64,000 bases of DNA from assembly GCF_014356525.2 (NCBI RefSeq), contig NC_052507.1:34909513-34973512 (forward strand), in the 5' to 3' direction. This DNA is from Nilaparvata lugens (lineage: Eukaryota; Arthropoda; Insecta; Hemiptera; Delphacidae). The translations under genes and the position numbers were made by a program. Positions 38,509 to 52,135 of this stretch are shown one piece after another (within the stretch, counting starts at the first letter, position 1; each line of letters begins with the position of its first letter). The notes below the pieces were generated by a model. That model saw only the letters and a program-made list of their open reading frames with translations. It did no database searches and was not told the DNA's origin.

Positions 38509-41500
38509 CAGTAAATCAACTTGACCTATATGGGGTTTCTGTGAAACTATGAAGATTGTTATCCTGAAACCGAGGATTGTGATCGATAGATCGATCATTC
38601 AAATCTATCATTTTCATTCAAAGTCATGCAATTAAACTTCTCTAATTCGAACCTTCAAAAAATGTGCAATTTGAGAGTATTACTTATCTTATCATCTTAT
38701 GTTGGTAATGAATTGATAAATTGCAGAATTATTGAACATTAAAAAAAGAGTTTTACTGTACTGGAAAAAAGATAACACGGTATCCATGGATATTTCAAAA
38801 GTGGTGAATGTTATTTTAATATTATTTCTGGAGTTCAAATTATAATAATCATAGTAATAATAATAATAATATAGTTTTATTTACATTCTTAAAAGAACAA
38901 AAGAGTTCAAATAATGCAACCTTTAATATTCCTAAATTTATTCTCCAATACTCCACTAATTATAATCTGTTTGTTGGGCAATAAATTATTTTCAGAGAGA
39001 AGTTGTAGGTTTGTCATTTCTAATCTATTTTGATAAATATCTCTACAAACTAATTATTTTCTCTAAAAGTTTAACATGAATGGATTACGTCATGTCTGCG
39101 AAAATATCAGCCAAAGAGTTAATTCAACTTTCTTTATTTATCAACGAAGAGCTCTGGTTTCCATCAATCATAACAACTTATTTTTTACACGTAGCTTTCA
39201 TATCATTCAATTCCACCACTATCATGAATAATAGCTCATTAAATAATGATAAGTTACGTTATACAGTCGAGTTCAACTGATTTCTCATGAATTGATACGG
39301 TATTTCAAACATTCGGAATATATTTGATTTTTACTTGCCATTTGAAAAATGGTTCAAGAACAGGGAACACCCAGTTCTAGTATCTCTTTTCTTTGGTTGA
39401 ATTCATAAAAGGAACTATGAAACTATCCATTCTTTCATAATAGATACTGTAATTGTAATACACTCCAAAATTATGAGTAGTGTTCAGTACGTTATCACTA
39501 CTTCCGGTGAAATGTAGACTTATCGATTAGCAGCGTGGACAGGTTTCCTGATAGACTTCCTGCAAATTATCAGTCGTAATCTTATCACCATTTATCAGAA
39601 TCTATGAAATCACCAAACATGCTGAATCTACGGAATCAGTGATTCACCAAAATTCACATAATCCTCAATCATAAAAAATCTACTGAATCACTCATCATAA
39701 TAATCCGTTCCCTCATAATATATCATATTCCCAAAATTTAATTCAAATAATTAATTCATTTTTTTAAACGAATCATACAAATGATCACAATAGCTGTGAG
39801 AAAGAGGAATGCACACAAATATAAGCTACGAGAACGAAACTAATACTATCAATATTTACGTACGGTATAATAAAAACTAATCACTCTAATTTACTCATAA
39901 CAAAAACAGTAGGCCTATCCACATAGGAAAGAAGGATCTTATCTGAGTAGTATCATATAAATATTACATATCATACAGTAAACAGTGATAAATTTTAAAT
40001 GATTCATTCTTTAATTTCTTAAACTGTAATAATTGGAAAATTATAACATATTTATTTTTTATTACAATTTTCATAATCAGGCTCCTATAAATGTTGATTG
40101 TTCTCTTTCTCCCGTGTTGTGTTTCGTATAGATCTTCCAAGTCCAAGAAATATTATTCTCCTTTCAATCTCAGTGGAATGAGTAATATTTTATTCCAAGC
40201 GTTCATCGATTTCTTCTTCAGCGTTTTCGCCTAATTAAATGCCTAGTAGCATTACTAACATTGACAACGTTAAAAGATTCGATACCGTCCATTACATTAT
40301 GTATGCGTGTTACATCAGGATTAGCGATATAAATAATACATTGACTCATACAATGCCAAGGTGGAGTCTACACTCATCAATATGATAATGAGATTATGTG
40401 GCTCAGTTCAGTTATCAACAATATTCTTCAGCAATTGATAAGAAGTGCTCATGAACGCTTCATATTTTAATAAACTTGAAGACCGGAGCGATCTTGTTTG
40501 ATGAAAGAAACATAGAAAATTGATTGGAAATTTCTAATAATAAATTCCCGATTCACTGGCGCGTTATAAGTGTCCTCTTATCTATGTATATCGGCGGAAG
40601 CAGACGGGAAATATTCGTCTGATTTCACTTTATTCAGCGCAGTGCTGTCTGCATCACTGCTTCCCCTTTTCCCCATCCATTTGCCGAGAATATTCAAGTG
40701 CCCTCTGTTCGCTCACTCGAATTCTCAGCTCATGGCAGGTAAATAATTTCCCCGAGCGGGTAAATACAGATCGAATCGTCCTATAAGTGGGTGAGATTGA
40801 ACATTGAAGCAGTGAACATGATCGTACAACTGGCGAATCAAATCAACCTTTTAATCAGTTGCTGTATAAGTGTGGCAGTTGCTAGATTGCGAATTGCAAT
40901 TGATTTTCTAAAGAAAACAATGAACGATGGTATTTGATATCATATGATAATTATAGTATTACCTTTACCAGATGTCTTATCATTGCCTATTAGCAATTAT
41001 TATCAAAAATATGTACTTACTATTTGAATACTAGTGTCCCCCTGGGCTGGACAACTCGCTCATGAAAAATGTTTTATTGATCTTTGAAATCCACAACTTG
41101 TAAACTTAATATGCGAATCCATAGATTTTATAGTTTACTCCGTATTGGTAAATAATTCAGATTCAAACTAATATTAGGCCTACTGTCATAGTATAGCAAC
41201 AGACAGACGATAGAGCAGCAGACAGTGGTTGATGTGAAAGTTGTAAAATGATGAGTCTTGATCAGCAAAAACCATGTGTAGGCACAGAGTGGGTGAAAAG
41301 TCCGAGAACGGCTTAATATCTCATACACAACGGTAATTTGACGGTAGGTGTGATTGGGGATCCTGATCAAATTGAATATTCTACTTTACTATGAATTTAA
41401 AAATCTGGTCCACCATCTTGGATCCGCCATATTGAATGCAACTTTATTTTTTTAAATAGTAAGGTGGTCTCGCGATACATGATTTCGATACGGAATTTAA

Positions 41501-41629
41501 AGAAAAAATGAATTGCGAAAACCGCATATCGATATCTCAAACCGTTTCGAAGATATTCACATTATTAATCAATATTATTCAAAGCAGAAAGGAGAGAAAA
41601 AAGTATGAGAACAATATCGTGAACAATAT
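38509..41629. other. Gene-free region with one GC-rich island
   Basis: Mostly AT-rich. 40550-40760 is distinctly GC-richer and ends with CAGCTCATGGCAG|GTAAAT, which could be a short first coding exon with a splice donor, but the evidence is only one ATG and one donor. 40955 onward contains loosely repeat-like sequence (GGTCCACCATCTTGGATCCG at about 41404). No domain was recognised. Confidence 0.5.
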
Positions 41630-42048
41630 CGGAGCACCGAGCTTCGCTCGTTATTTTTATTTATTGATAAACAGAACACAATTCTCTAAAATGATCGTGT
41701 TTATTTTTTACACCTGGCTATACGTCAGCTTATGAATTTCGGGGATGTGATATTCTAATTTTCCACAGACTCACTCGCTCACTCACTTTTTTACTATCCA
41801 CAGACGACGAAAGTCTCAGCTGTTTCAGCCAAGGATGAATTATCTTTTTAATGTCGTTCAGCGAGTTTTTCCAAGGATGAGACCTAGTGCAATCGAATTT
41901 TATATCATAAACCTACTACTATATTCCAAATTTCGTGAAAATCGTTGGAGCCGTTTTCGAGATCCGTTGGACCTAAATAACCATGAATAAATATAAATAA
42001 TCAAATAAAAAATACAGAAATTGCTCGCTTAATATAATAGGATTAGGA
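41630..42048 (-). repeat. Interspersed repeat, GAGCGAAGCTCGG family
   Basis: On minus it begins AATATTAAGCGAGCAATTTC and ends AACGAGCGAAGCTCGGTGC. Shared middle blocks with 53305-53960 are GATCTCGAAAACGGCTCCAA, AACTCGCTGAACGACATT, TCATCCTTGG-GAAACAGCTGA and CGTCGTCTGTGG. Probably a non-autonomous DNA element; superfamily not assigned. Confidence 0.5.
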
Positions 42049-42940
42049 CAGTGTGTATGTAATTATAGTTCCCAAATAGCGTCAGCTGCTATAAATAGAT
42101 GAAAAAATTGTAGTAATTGCATGCAATTAATAAGGCAGGTGACTAATGATAAATTACAACATTTTTTTTTCTTATGAACTTTCAATGTTATTTTGTTATA
42201 TCTTGAAAAAAAAAACGAAAGAGTGAGTTAATTTCATTGTCCAACGAACCAGATCTGTAAGGCTTATTTATTTATTCAATCATTTAGAATTACACAACTT
42301 ACAGAAAAGTACCACAGGCTTATAAGCCCAAAACGGTTCAAATTCTAATTTATACAACAGTCCAAATGTAGCTAGGTTCGAAGAATATGTGTACAGAATT
42401 TGAAAAAGAAAGTTTCCAAAGTGATTGTAGAACATACAAATAGATACAAATAGACGTAAAACGATTTTTATCATGAGTCGAAATCGCTAACGCTCGTTCA
42501 ATTAGAAATAATGACCAACTGTTCAATCAGGGTTATACCGAATAAGGTCATAAGTAGAATGACAGAATGAACAAATTATTAATACTTATAGTAACAGTAC
42601 GGGGGGTCAAATAGTGAAGATAAATAGGTCAAGGATTTGGATGAATGAATACATTTCAATACATATTTTGGTACATTTGGTACATATTTCCAATATATAT
42701 AGAACAGAATAATTATTTCCCCGCATGGACTGTTGATCCGTGCGCGGGGAAAGAGTACACAATCTATACAGGTAACACAAGTGCAAAAACTACAGTCAAT
42801 AATTTATATTGATTCAAGCTTAACCTATAAAAAAATGTTAAATCCTGTAATGTATAAAATACAAACTGTATCAATGACGATTCACACAGTACAAGCACAC
42901 AGTACACACAATAATGTGTAATTATAATATATATCAACTA
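42049..42940. other. Gene-free; possible retroposon 3' tail and a GC hairpin
   Basis: 42262-42290 has TTATTTATTTATTCAATC followed by short open sequence, like the 3' end of a reverse-strand LINE, but no coding match was found. 42716-42752 forms an imperfect hairpin: TTTCCCCGC, then its inverse GCGGGGAAA. Confidence 0.5.
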
Positions 42941-42946
42941 GCCGGC

Positions 42947-43010
42947 TTCACTCGCCTTATCCGTCTAGCCAGGGTCCAGTCGGACCCGCGACTGGAAGAA
43001 CCAGGATTAA
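42947..43010 (+). repeat. Degraded relative of the 222-bp foldback element
   Basis: CTAGCCGGCTTCACTCGCC, TATCCGTCTAGCCAGGGTCC and CGCGACTGG follow the order seen at 21348-21420, with substitutions. Only one arm is visible. Confidence 0.5.
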
Positions 43011-44545
43011 AAACATCAGGCATTCTTCATTTGAGCTTGATTGCTCCCGTCAAATACAGACTTCCAGTTGACTGAACCAACGCAAAAAACTTTAAAAAAG
43101 TCAACTGAATAGGATTGGAAACTATGTGATACAGTACCGGTAATCATTAATTGCTTGCTAAGTACTCACTTATTTATACTTACTTACGTTGCCAACCTTT
43201 ATAATATTAGATCATGGTACATAGGAAAGTACCCCTCTAGTGCTATTATGTTATATAGTGAGATGACCCTTCATTGAAACCACCTCCACAATGAAATATC
43301 CCTTTCATAGACTTCCCTGCTACATCTCCCCTCCCATCACAGCTTCCAACTTAATTTCCTACAATATTCATTTGCGAATAATCCTCACGATGTTATCCCA
43401 GTGTTATACTGTTTCACACTGAATATTACTGCACAGCTGAAATTAGGCCACAGTTTCTCAAATATGAGAAATGTATTTTCTTGACATATTCATTCCTTAG
43501 ATTGTAGATTACGGGATTATAGAATTCCTTATCTGGACACAGCTTCAGGCAACTCGAATTACCCTATACCTATACTACTACCTATACTATACACTATTTT
43601 TTATTATGAGCTATATTACTCGTATATGGTTTCATAGATTCTCTAAATATAATAATAACATTTCTCGACAATACAATTTCTTAATCTAAAGTTAGATTCT
43701 AGCAGTTCTTATATTTCATTTTTGATTGAAAGCAAAATTGCAGACCATTACTGGACAGGTGTTAAACTGTTAGAATCATGTACAAGCGGTACACACTATA
43801 CTATAGAAAATACCCTGCAGTAGCCTATATTAGGAAATTGACCATCAGTATCGTGTAGTAGACAGTGGATATCATCAAAGTGAATAAATTATATTGCTTA
43901 CAAAGAGCTCGATTAGCATATCATTGTACACTAAATCATTGATTCATGTAATTGATAAACTGTATAAGAAAATTTTAAACATGAAAGTGGTAAATGGAAG
44001 AAATTGTATTTGAAACGAAAATATGGGTTAATAATGGAATTTACACGGTAGATAAGAGGAGTAAATACAGTGCTTGCACAAGTGGTAATAAAACTCAAGA
44101 CGACAAACAGTCTGACTTTTTATTGTCCTAAGTTCTGATGGCAACGCTCCAGCTGGCATTCATTAAATACTCCTTGCCTATTATTTTTGCTACTTCAAAT
44201 TTGTATTTCAATAGCCGGAAGTGGAGTAATTATAGTGACGCAGTATGCCATGATTGTGGGGTTCATCATATCAATCCATATTCAATGTAGACTAGTATGT
44301 GAATACTAGTATGACTATGACTAATACATACATATTCGTCTGTGAATCAGGGTATTAAAATTTAAACAGTATAAAAAATATTGGCCTTCTTATTTATTCA
44401 GGACATACTGATGGTTAATTCATGAGAATGCTTTCCAAAAATTTAATTTTTCTCAATTTTCCCGTAATAAATTTCAAGTCCATTATTCCATTTCAAGTTT
44501 ATGTCTTGATTATAATATATTCTTGCTGACTCGTGTCAATTGCTA
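43011..44545. other. Gene-free spacer
   Basis: AT-rich; no gene, repeat ends or RNA gene recognised. Confidence 0.5.
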
Positions 44546-44631
44546 TAGTGAGAATCACTTGAAACAGTGAGCATTCCCTATGAATGCTTTCCATTCGAAA
44601 AATGCTGACAATGAAAGCGTATCTCACAATA
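44546..44631. repeat. 86-bp foldback MITE, second copy
   Basis: TAGTGAGAATCACTTGAAAC at the left, and GCTGACAATGAAAGCGTATC then TCACAATA at the right, fold back on each other. TA precedes it. Same family as 38061-38145. Confidence 0.5.
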
Positions 44632-45851
44632 CTGCTTTTGTTCCACTATCTTAAAGTTGGAAATAGTTACTGTAGCTAGGTAATACAGCATTTCCCCAAG
44701 TTTGTTATCTCAGATAGTAAGGCTTGTCACGAGTTTTGAGATATTGTTTTATATTCCAAGTTTTGAGATAGTAAAACATTCACCTAGAAATGAGCTGAGC
44801 AGAAATTATTTCGAATTTGACTTGTGAAGTTGGAAATGAAACATGAATAAGGAGATTCAACCGCAGTTTATTTTATTGCTTAACCCTCACCTAAAGTAGA
44901 ACTCTGTTGTTTAGAGGTGCAGCTAAGTATTTATTTACCTGGCGGAATAACTTACTATGTCTTATACAGAATTCACTAAAATCTTTTCCAAATCATATTA
45001 GGAAAATGTATGATGCATTTGAATTTCTCATTTGCCAAAACAATTTTAGGCTACATAAATATGCTTGCATCTGTCTCATGTCATGGGACTCAAGACATAA
45101 GATTATTCATTATTTTATGATAGCTAACTCTCAAAATAGCATCTTATTTGAATCAAAATAAGATCTTATTCAAATATTTCAGTAACTCAGTTATTTGTAT
45201 TCTTTTTTCTATTTACACCTTCTATCAACAATATTCAAGATTCTCTGTGCCAATTAATTTGATTGAAAACATAGTCAATTTTAATTCACTCCTATTGTTT
45301 ATTGAAAGGTTCGACGTCAGAGTTCAATAATTTTGAAAGCTGATGACGTTTTGTGCCAGCATAGAACAATATCGGTTCCGGCTTCATATTTTATTACTCT
45401 CATACTCGATATTTATATTACTTTGTGCATCCGATCACTCTTCTTCTCCCACTCTCAGTCTCTATCATTCTACCTAGGTACTGCATTACTCACTGTTACT
45501 GATTCTTTTCAACTCCCACTCACACACACACACACACACATAAAGTAGATCGATCACTATTGCAAAGCAGAGTCACATTCAATAATTGTTAATGTGTCAT
45601 GACGCGATACGCCAGAATACGTTTGTCAAGGTCAGGCAAGCAATTATGTAGATTGTAGAAGATGTAAGAGATGAAAAGAAGTATTCAAATTTGAGATCGT
45701 ATAAGAAGCTTTCGAAACCGACCATTCAAATGCTAAGATTTTCAATATTGGTTTTCCAGGTTTTCCGAGAAATCGTGACAGCTAAAGAGAAGATCGGGAC
45801 AAACATTTGAAAATCGAGACTTGTGGAAAGATCGGGACAATGGAAAAAAGG
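44632..45851. other. Gene-free spacer with a CA microsatellite
   Basis: 45518-45541 is a (CA)n run of about 11 units. Open frames at 44907-45548 are short, AT-driven and unrecognised. Confidence 0.5.
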
Positions 45852-45965
45852 TGATTGATTGTTTGATTAGCTGCCTTTATTTAAAACCTAGGAGGGTGAA
45901 GTTAGGTCGCAGCCGGCCCTCTCTTACACTTTTAACCTTCCAATACAATAATTCTAAAACAAAAA
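45852..45965 (-). mobile_element. 3'-end fragment of the LINE family at 13545-14660
   Basis: On plus, GCTGCCTTTATTT, CTAGGAGGGTGAAGTTAGG, GCAGCCGGCCCTCTCTTACA and CCTTCCAATACAAT are the reverse complement of the 3' end at about 14570-14650. GATTGATTGTTTGATT at its outer edge looks like the short tandem tail. Severe 5' truncation is usual for LINE insertions. Confidence 0.5.
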
Positions 45966-48900
45966 CACTACACAACATGATTTCACTGTACACTGTGAAT
46001 CAGAATCAGAAGCTTCCAATACGACAAGGGTGACAATACGCTGACAATACGACAATACGAAAAGGGTGGGGGATGGAATTACTTGGGAGAATGAAAAAAT
46101 TGACAATGGAGCGATGAAGGTTTCATGTAGTACATCAAGGTGACAACAAACTAATCACTCGATAAAATATCACAACAGAGACTCTTAGTTCAAAGACCCA
46201 GTTGTGGTGCATTCGATTGACGATTTTCAAAATTCACGTCTACCATCCGTGCCATTCTTCTTACAAATTGAAGGTAACATTATATTTTATTCAGTAGTTT
46301 CTGTTCTTCGATTTCAAGATTTGTTTTTGAGCTCCAGCTCATACACAAACTTTCCCCCTGAAGCCCTGAACACATTCAATAGCCCCCCCACCTTATTGAT
46401 ACCTATACATTCTACTAAAAATTATAAGTCATTGACTCCACTAATATGATCGAATGAAGTAAATCATTCGAGTGGTTTAGGCTATAATATTATACTCTAT
46501 ACTGGATTTACACCGAAGAGTATAGAAAGTAATACATTCTACTGTATATCTATACTCTTTGATTATCAAGATCAAATCTGGTAGACAATAACATATTAAA
46601 ATATACTTTTCAGCAAAATCGATTGTCAACAAACATTTTCAGAGTTCAGTCTAACAAAAGAAATTTGAAAACTTCTGATTTAGCGAAACAATAAATTGGT
46701 TATCGTGCATTAATAAATGTTCATTTAGAATATTTCATCATTCCAATCCAGTGAGTATAGAATGTTACATTCTACATTCTATTTACCTGGAATGTTATAT
46801 TCTATAATCACTGTTCCTATCCGATATTTCTACATTCATTCTCTCATATAGATTATTTATCATTGCATTCTATTTATAAGTTATTCTCATTCCCTCTGCA
46901 GATATGATTACTAACATTAGTGTTTGTGTAAGCATTATCATGACCTCCCAATACGTGATTGCAGTATTCACTTATTAAAGCCATAAATAAAACTTAGGTA
47001 CTTTCTGCATTTTTATTTCATGGTAAAGCTCGATAGATAACTGTTTAGCAAATACATTAACAATAACTGATAATTTCAAAATTTAGAAATGCTTTCTATA
47101 ACACTATTCTCCTGATTATTTGATGGTTATACGAGGAGAAATAGAACAATTGGATCAATCTTGAAATCTTCAGCTTGATGTTTGCTTATCAAAGTCCGAA
47201 ATAATGAAAATTTGAAATTAGTCATTGGAGTGAAGTATGGAGGCTCCTCAAACTTATATCGAAGTCATCTGCATCGTTGAATCCGAAGTTTGTTTGTTCA
47301 ATTTTTCATGTTTCCATTGCTCAAGACTAGAATTACTACTCACAAACTTCAAAATTATGTTACAGACTCCATGATGATAACAATAATTATAATAAATGAT
47401 GCATTGATATAAAAATAGCAAACATAATGTCAAAGTCTGTTTCCTGCATCGATTACTTATCAGGGCTATTTTTCAACTAATCTGCATTACCTCTTAATCG
47501 TCATCATTATCAATTAGCAATTATACCGCCTTATCTTTTAATACAGTAGTCATTATTGTTAATTTGAATGCATTATCTTTTCATCGTCATCTTTATTAAT
47601 CTTACTGAATTATTTAATCAATGATGCTCGTTAGAAAATACTGTAGTTTATTAGGAATAAAATTGATAATTGCGAGTATTTTCCTCTAGACCCAAACTCA
47701 ATTTGTCAGCCTGCATGCTGTGACAGGACAGTTCAGCTCAGCACAGGCCTATTTCATCCTAGAGCGCTTTCTCCTCCTGTCCAACTCAGAGAGGTCAATC
47801 TTTCGCTAGTTCCAGTTTTATTGACCTCCACAGAAACCTTTTAGTGAGATTTAGGCCTACGAACATTCTTTTATCTGTTCCATTCATCATGCGAGGAACA
47901 CTACTGTAGTATAGAACACCATAAAGATCGGACTGGAGCTCTGAAAAGTAATATTTTTCTCCTTGACCACTTTACAACTGATCCACTTCCACCGTTGTCC
48001 GAATTTGGGAGAAGTTTAAGTAACAATAATTATTAAACAGAGTATGTCCTTTAAACGAAATTTAATTTTAAACTGGGTAAAATGTTGTGTACTCAACTCG
48101 AAACCTCATAAGAGGTGAACGAAATTGCCTTGATACCTTACTGCTACAAAATTATTTGCACTATATTGGTGTCTTCAATACATTGGTGTCTTCAAGATTA
48201 TGGTGTGAGGAACATCTTGTTTGTTCACAAAAACTCATCTACTTATCTCCCCAATATCGTTTGAATTCTAATGTCACGGTGGATTATATCTTGTATCTCC
48301 AATACAAAATCACAGTGTTTCCAACTTTCTATGCCTTATTATGGCTTCGTATTATGCTGTGGTTATGCTTTCTCGAATATTCTACTATGAAATAGATACT
48401 GAATAGGTAAGCCAGCAGCCAGGTTTCATTAGGATTAAGGAATTCCAATTTTGGATTAACTCTCCATTACTTTTGGTGAACTAGCTCAATTGGATTGTGA
48501 CTTTTGTACTTCTGAGTTTGAATTTTTCCGTCAAAGGATCAAAGCTAATTTCCTTCAAAACGTGCAAATTCTACGTCTCAGACATTCTTAACACTCGAAA
48601 TAAAAATGTTGAGTTCATGAACTTCTCCAGAAATTGTAAAAACTATCAAAAAGAAATTCTCATACAGTAAAGCAAATGCTTTCTTTTCTTTTTGACGCTA
48701 TGTCACTATCTCCTTCTTTGTTGAATTTTAATGAATTCCACCCCATAAAAATCATCTATAGCTCAGTTCATTCGTTTCTCTCTTCAGTAACTCAATAATC
48801 ACATTTTCGAATGGCAGTAGATAACTAACTTGAAGAAATAATTACCCATCAGAAATCATAACAGTTATATGAATAGAATGTCTTTGTTTACTATAATGTG

Positions 48901-51384
48901 AAAAAATTATCTTTGAACTTATAAAACGCTTAGTTCTGAGTGAATGAGATCTTTCTTATTAAACTATACTTTCAGAGAATTCATTGTCATTACACTCTAA
49001 TCTACAGTCTAAATATTATTATTTACAGTCTATATATCTATACTCTTCTCAGTATGGATACTAAAAGATCTCATAAATCCAAAGTTATTAAAATTTTCTA
49101 TTAAGTTTTCAGGTGATCTGAATTTCCTTCATATGTACCTTCATACACGAGGTGTGATTGGATTCTGATTGAGCAAAAATAACTGAGAGACACTGAGCCG
49201 TTGTATTGTAAATTTTCATTTAATTATGAACCTGTTTCAACATGAACCTGCAGTTCTGTAAATGGAATATTGAACAAAGTGGAATTGACAATAAAATCAG
49301 TGTTTCTCGACCATGAAAAAGTTCCACAACATTATTCAACGAATGGTAGGAGCAAAAATATTTGTACATGGGCATTAGTGCAAAAGTATACAGTTTTAAA
49401 CATTTCAATTTCTACCAACTTTAATCTACGAAATGGTGGGTTTGTAAAGAAAAGTCTTCACGTTCCAACCCTCCCCTCTACTCCTCTCACTATAGCCTTA
49501 CTCATCCACCACAAGCACAAATACTTTGTATGTAACGAAGCCACTGAATAAAAGCTGCAAGTCTTTCCCCTATGACAGTTGTGACCTAAAGAACTATGGA
49601 TGAAGATGAGGTAAGGAGGAAAAGCGAGAGAGGTAAAGTGTGTGAGAGTGAGTGAGTTGGAGAGAAAAGGATGAAAAAGTTATGGTAGAGAAGTACAGTA
49701 CTGTAGTTGAAGGAGAGAGACAGTACGGTCGATATGACCAACAATGGTGACAATATACAAGCCATTCTCCCCTATCCATAGCCCTTCTTGTTTATCATCT
49801 CTTTCCTTTTTATTTTTCTTCGTCTTTGTCTCCTCCTTTGTTGAATAGGAAAATAGAGGTCGCATTCTAATCAGTTTAAAGTACTGTACAATAATTGTAA
49901 CTAATTGTAACTATGGATGACTGGGATTTTCAAATAAACTGAAGAAAATAAATGAGATGTGAGGTGTCTGTAGGTCTGGTTCCTTGGTACTGGCCTTTAT
50001 ATTCCATTTAAATCCGAAAATTATCGTGATCAATGAACAATTTACTACCGTACATCATGTACCTAGGGCTTCACTTTTCTATGAATATAATAGAGTACTG
50101 GAATTCTTCTTATGAATATCTGCACACAACAAATAACAAAACCTTGGAAACCTAAATTGCAAAGTTAACAATGAGATGAGTGAAGCCATTTGCTGAAATT
50201 CAAGTTTTTACTCCAACCTTTTCGTTTGCGATTTCTGGCCTGTCGCCAAATTGCTCCAAATCCAAGTTTGTGCAGAAGAAAGTGCATAGTACGGTATTTA
50301 CAGAGGACATATGTATAACATTTAAATCTTTAGCGTATTACCGTGTCACGATTCATGATATCTACTCAACAGGGGTTGAAAACACTTAATTCACAATTAA
50401 AATCTTATTCTCACCCAAGAATCATCACGATATACCTAATAAGGACTGTAACTTGCTCAGCTGTTATCCATATTGTTGTTGAGCCGTTACTTATTCATCT
50501 CATACAGAACTCAATCATAAAAACTTTTCATTATTGAAAAGATCAATTTATTTCATTGGATAATGAAAATTATTGAGTAGATAAATGTCTACACTTTTGA
50601 TAATTATCATGATTCTGATTATGTAAATAAAATTGAAAAAAATTATATATGTAAACGGGAGGCTCAAACCTTTGATCTTCTCCCGAATTTAAAATTATAT
50701 TCACTTTTTATTTGATTCATGTGTTAAATGGTCTATATCTAAAGGTGCGTACAGAATTATGCGCCACCAACACGCGTATTTCGCTGATGAAAATATATAA
50801 GTTAACAATGAATAATACCTTCTCTACATCTACAATCACGCACGTTTACACTGTGATTTCTATTTCATATTGACGTTCAATTTTTCAGATAGATTTCAAT
50901 ATCACTTTTCCAGGTAATCAAATAAAATCGAAAACCGAAAACACTGCCAACTGGAAGTAAAACCAGAATGCAATCTTTTTTGAATGCAACCTTGAGTTGA
51001 ATCTCCTCTCCCGGCTCCCGGCACATATTGCTAGAAATTCGTATCTAGTCTCTGGGTTTGGTATTTACTCGTGTCACTCACTGTATTTCTCAATAAACCG
51101 GTATCTTCCATATATACTTTCCGTGTGAATGAGTGTTGACTCCAGGTTGATCTACAATGCACAACTGAATTATACATGAAGAAGACACCTAATGAAGTTG
51201 ACTTATTCAATTATAAGATATTGAAAAAGTATAAAATATTTCAAAGCATTCTTATTCTATCAACTTACACTATTATAAGGACATTTTTCAGCTAATCAAA
51301 TGCATTTATCAACTCACACTGCATTAAGGTGAATTTTTAAATGGTTAACACCATCTCCACAATCTCCTTTCCTATAAGTGAGTT
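45966..51384. other. Long gene-free region
   Basis: No protein domain, RNA gene or complete repeat recognised over 5.4 kb. Minor items: GACAATACG repeated three times at 46030-46060; TACATTCTA/GGAATGT word repeats at 46740-46800; a GA-rich GAGAGTGAGTGAG stretch at 49615-49670; an end-like AAAGGTGCGTACAGA at 50741 that matches the terminus of the MITE at 28017. Open frames here are short and AT-biased. Confidence 0.5.
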
Positions 51385-51620
51385 AGTGCTAATTGACCGA
51401 ACGTAGTGAGGTCTATGCTTTAACTCGGATTTTCTTTTGTCTGTAACGCGATTACGGCCAAACGCGTTGATTGAATTCAATGAGATTTGGCAGGAATATT
51501 CCTTTTTCAACTGCGCGTCGATGTATACACTAGGTTTTTTTGAAATTTGGCATTTTAAGGATAATATGAAAAGGAAAGTAATTGCTCCATACTCAAATAT
51601 CACTATATATCATTTACATT
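51385..51620 (+). repeat. Probable dispersed repeat fragment (GACCGAACGTAGTGAGGTC)
   Basis: Opens with the near-palindromic GACCGAACGTAGTGAGGTC, followed by TCTGTAACGCGATTACGGCC and TGAGATTTGGCAGGAATATT. This style is shared by transposon-derived repeats in arthropods. Only a short echo was seen elsewhere (24850), so the assignment is weak. Confidence 0.5.
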
Positions 51621-51639
51621 GAAGATAGGATCAATCAGA

Positions 51640-52135
51640 CTATAGAATTATTCATAATCAATCAGCTGACAAGTGGATTATTCATTGCATGCAATACACA
51701 GATGTATGGCCGTGTCTATTTCTATAAGGTAGGGTTTCAATTTTTTTTATGATGCGTGCCCATCAGTATCAATATTCTCACATTCAAAAAAAAATTTTAT
51801 AGGTGATTTAAAATTTAAAAAAATTATTGAATGAACTAAATAATGCTGAAGAAATTATAATGATGTTGATTGAAAAAAAATTGAAATAGTTGAGAAATAA
51901 TTTTATCAGATGGAAAGATTATCACGGAACTGCATAAATCATCATATTATGGTATAAAAATTCAAACGTGAACTGAGTTTATTAACATAAGTGTGTTTTT
52001 GATCTTAGAGAAAACAAATAGCAGTTTTTAAGAGTAAATTATGATTCAACTGAATCAACTAGAACAGGTGACATCAGATACTTGTGGATGAGAAAACTAC
52101 GTGAGGTCTACTGTTCACAGAACTACTAGTAGTAT
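51640..52135 (+). repeat. Dispersed repeat, inverse partner of 59893-60345
   Basis: Shares in order with the reverse strand of 59893-60345: AATCAGCTGACAAGTGGATT, GATG-GTGCCCATCA, ATAATGCTGAAGA, GATGGAAAGATTATCACGGA, CATCATATTATGG, AAACGTGAACTGA, ATACTTGTGGATGAGA and GTGAGGTCTACTGTTCACAG. An inner fragment lies in the foldback at 31602-31844. Ends are not defined; no coding capacity. Confidence 0.5.
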
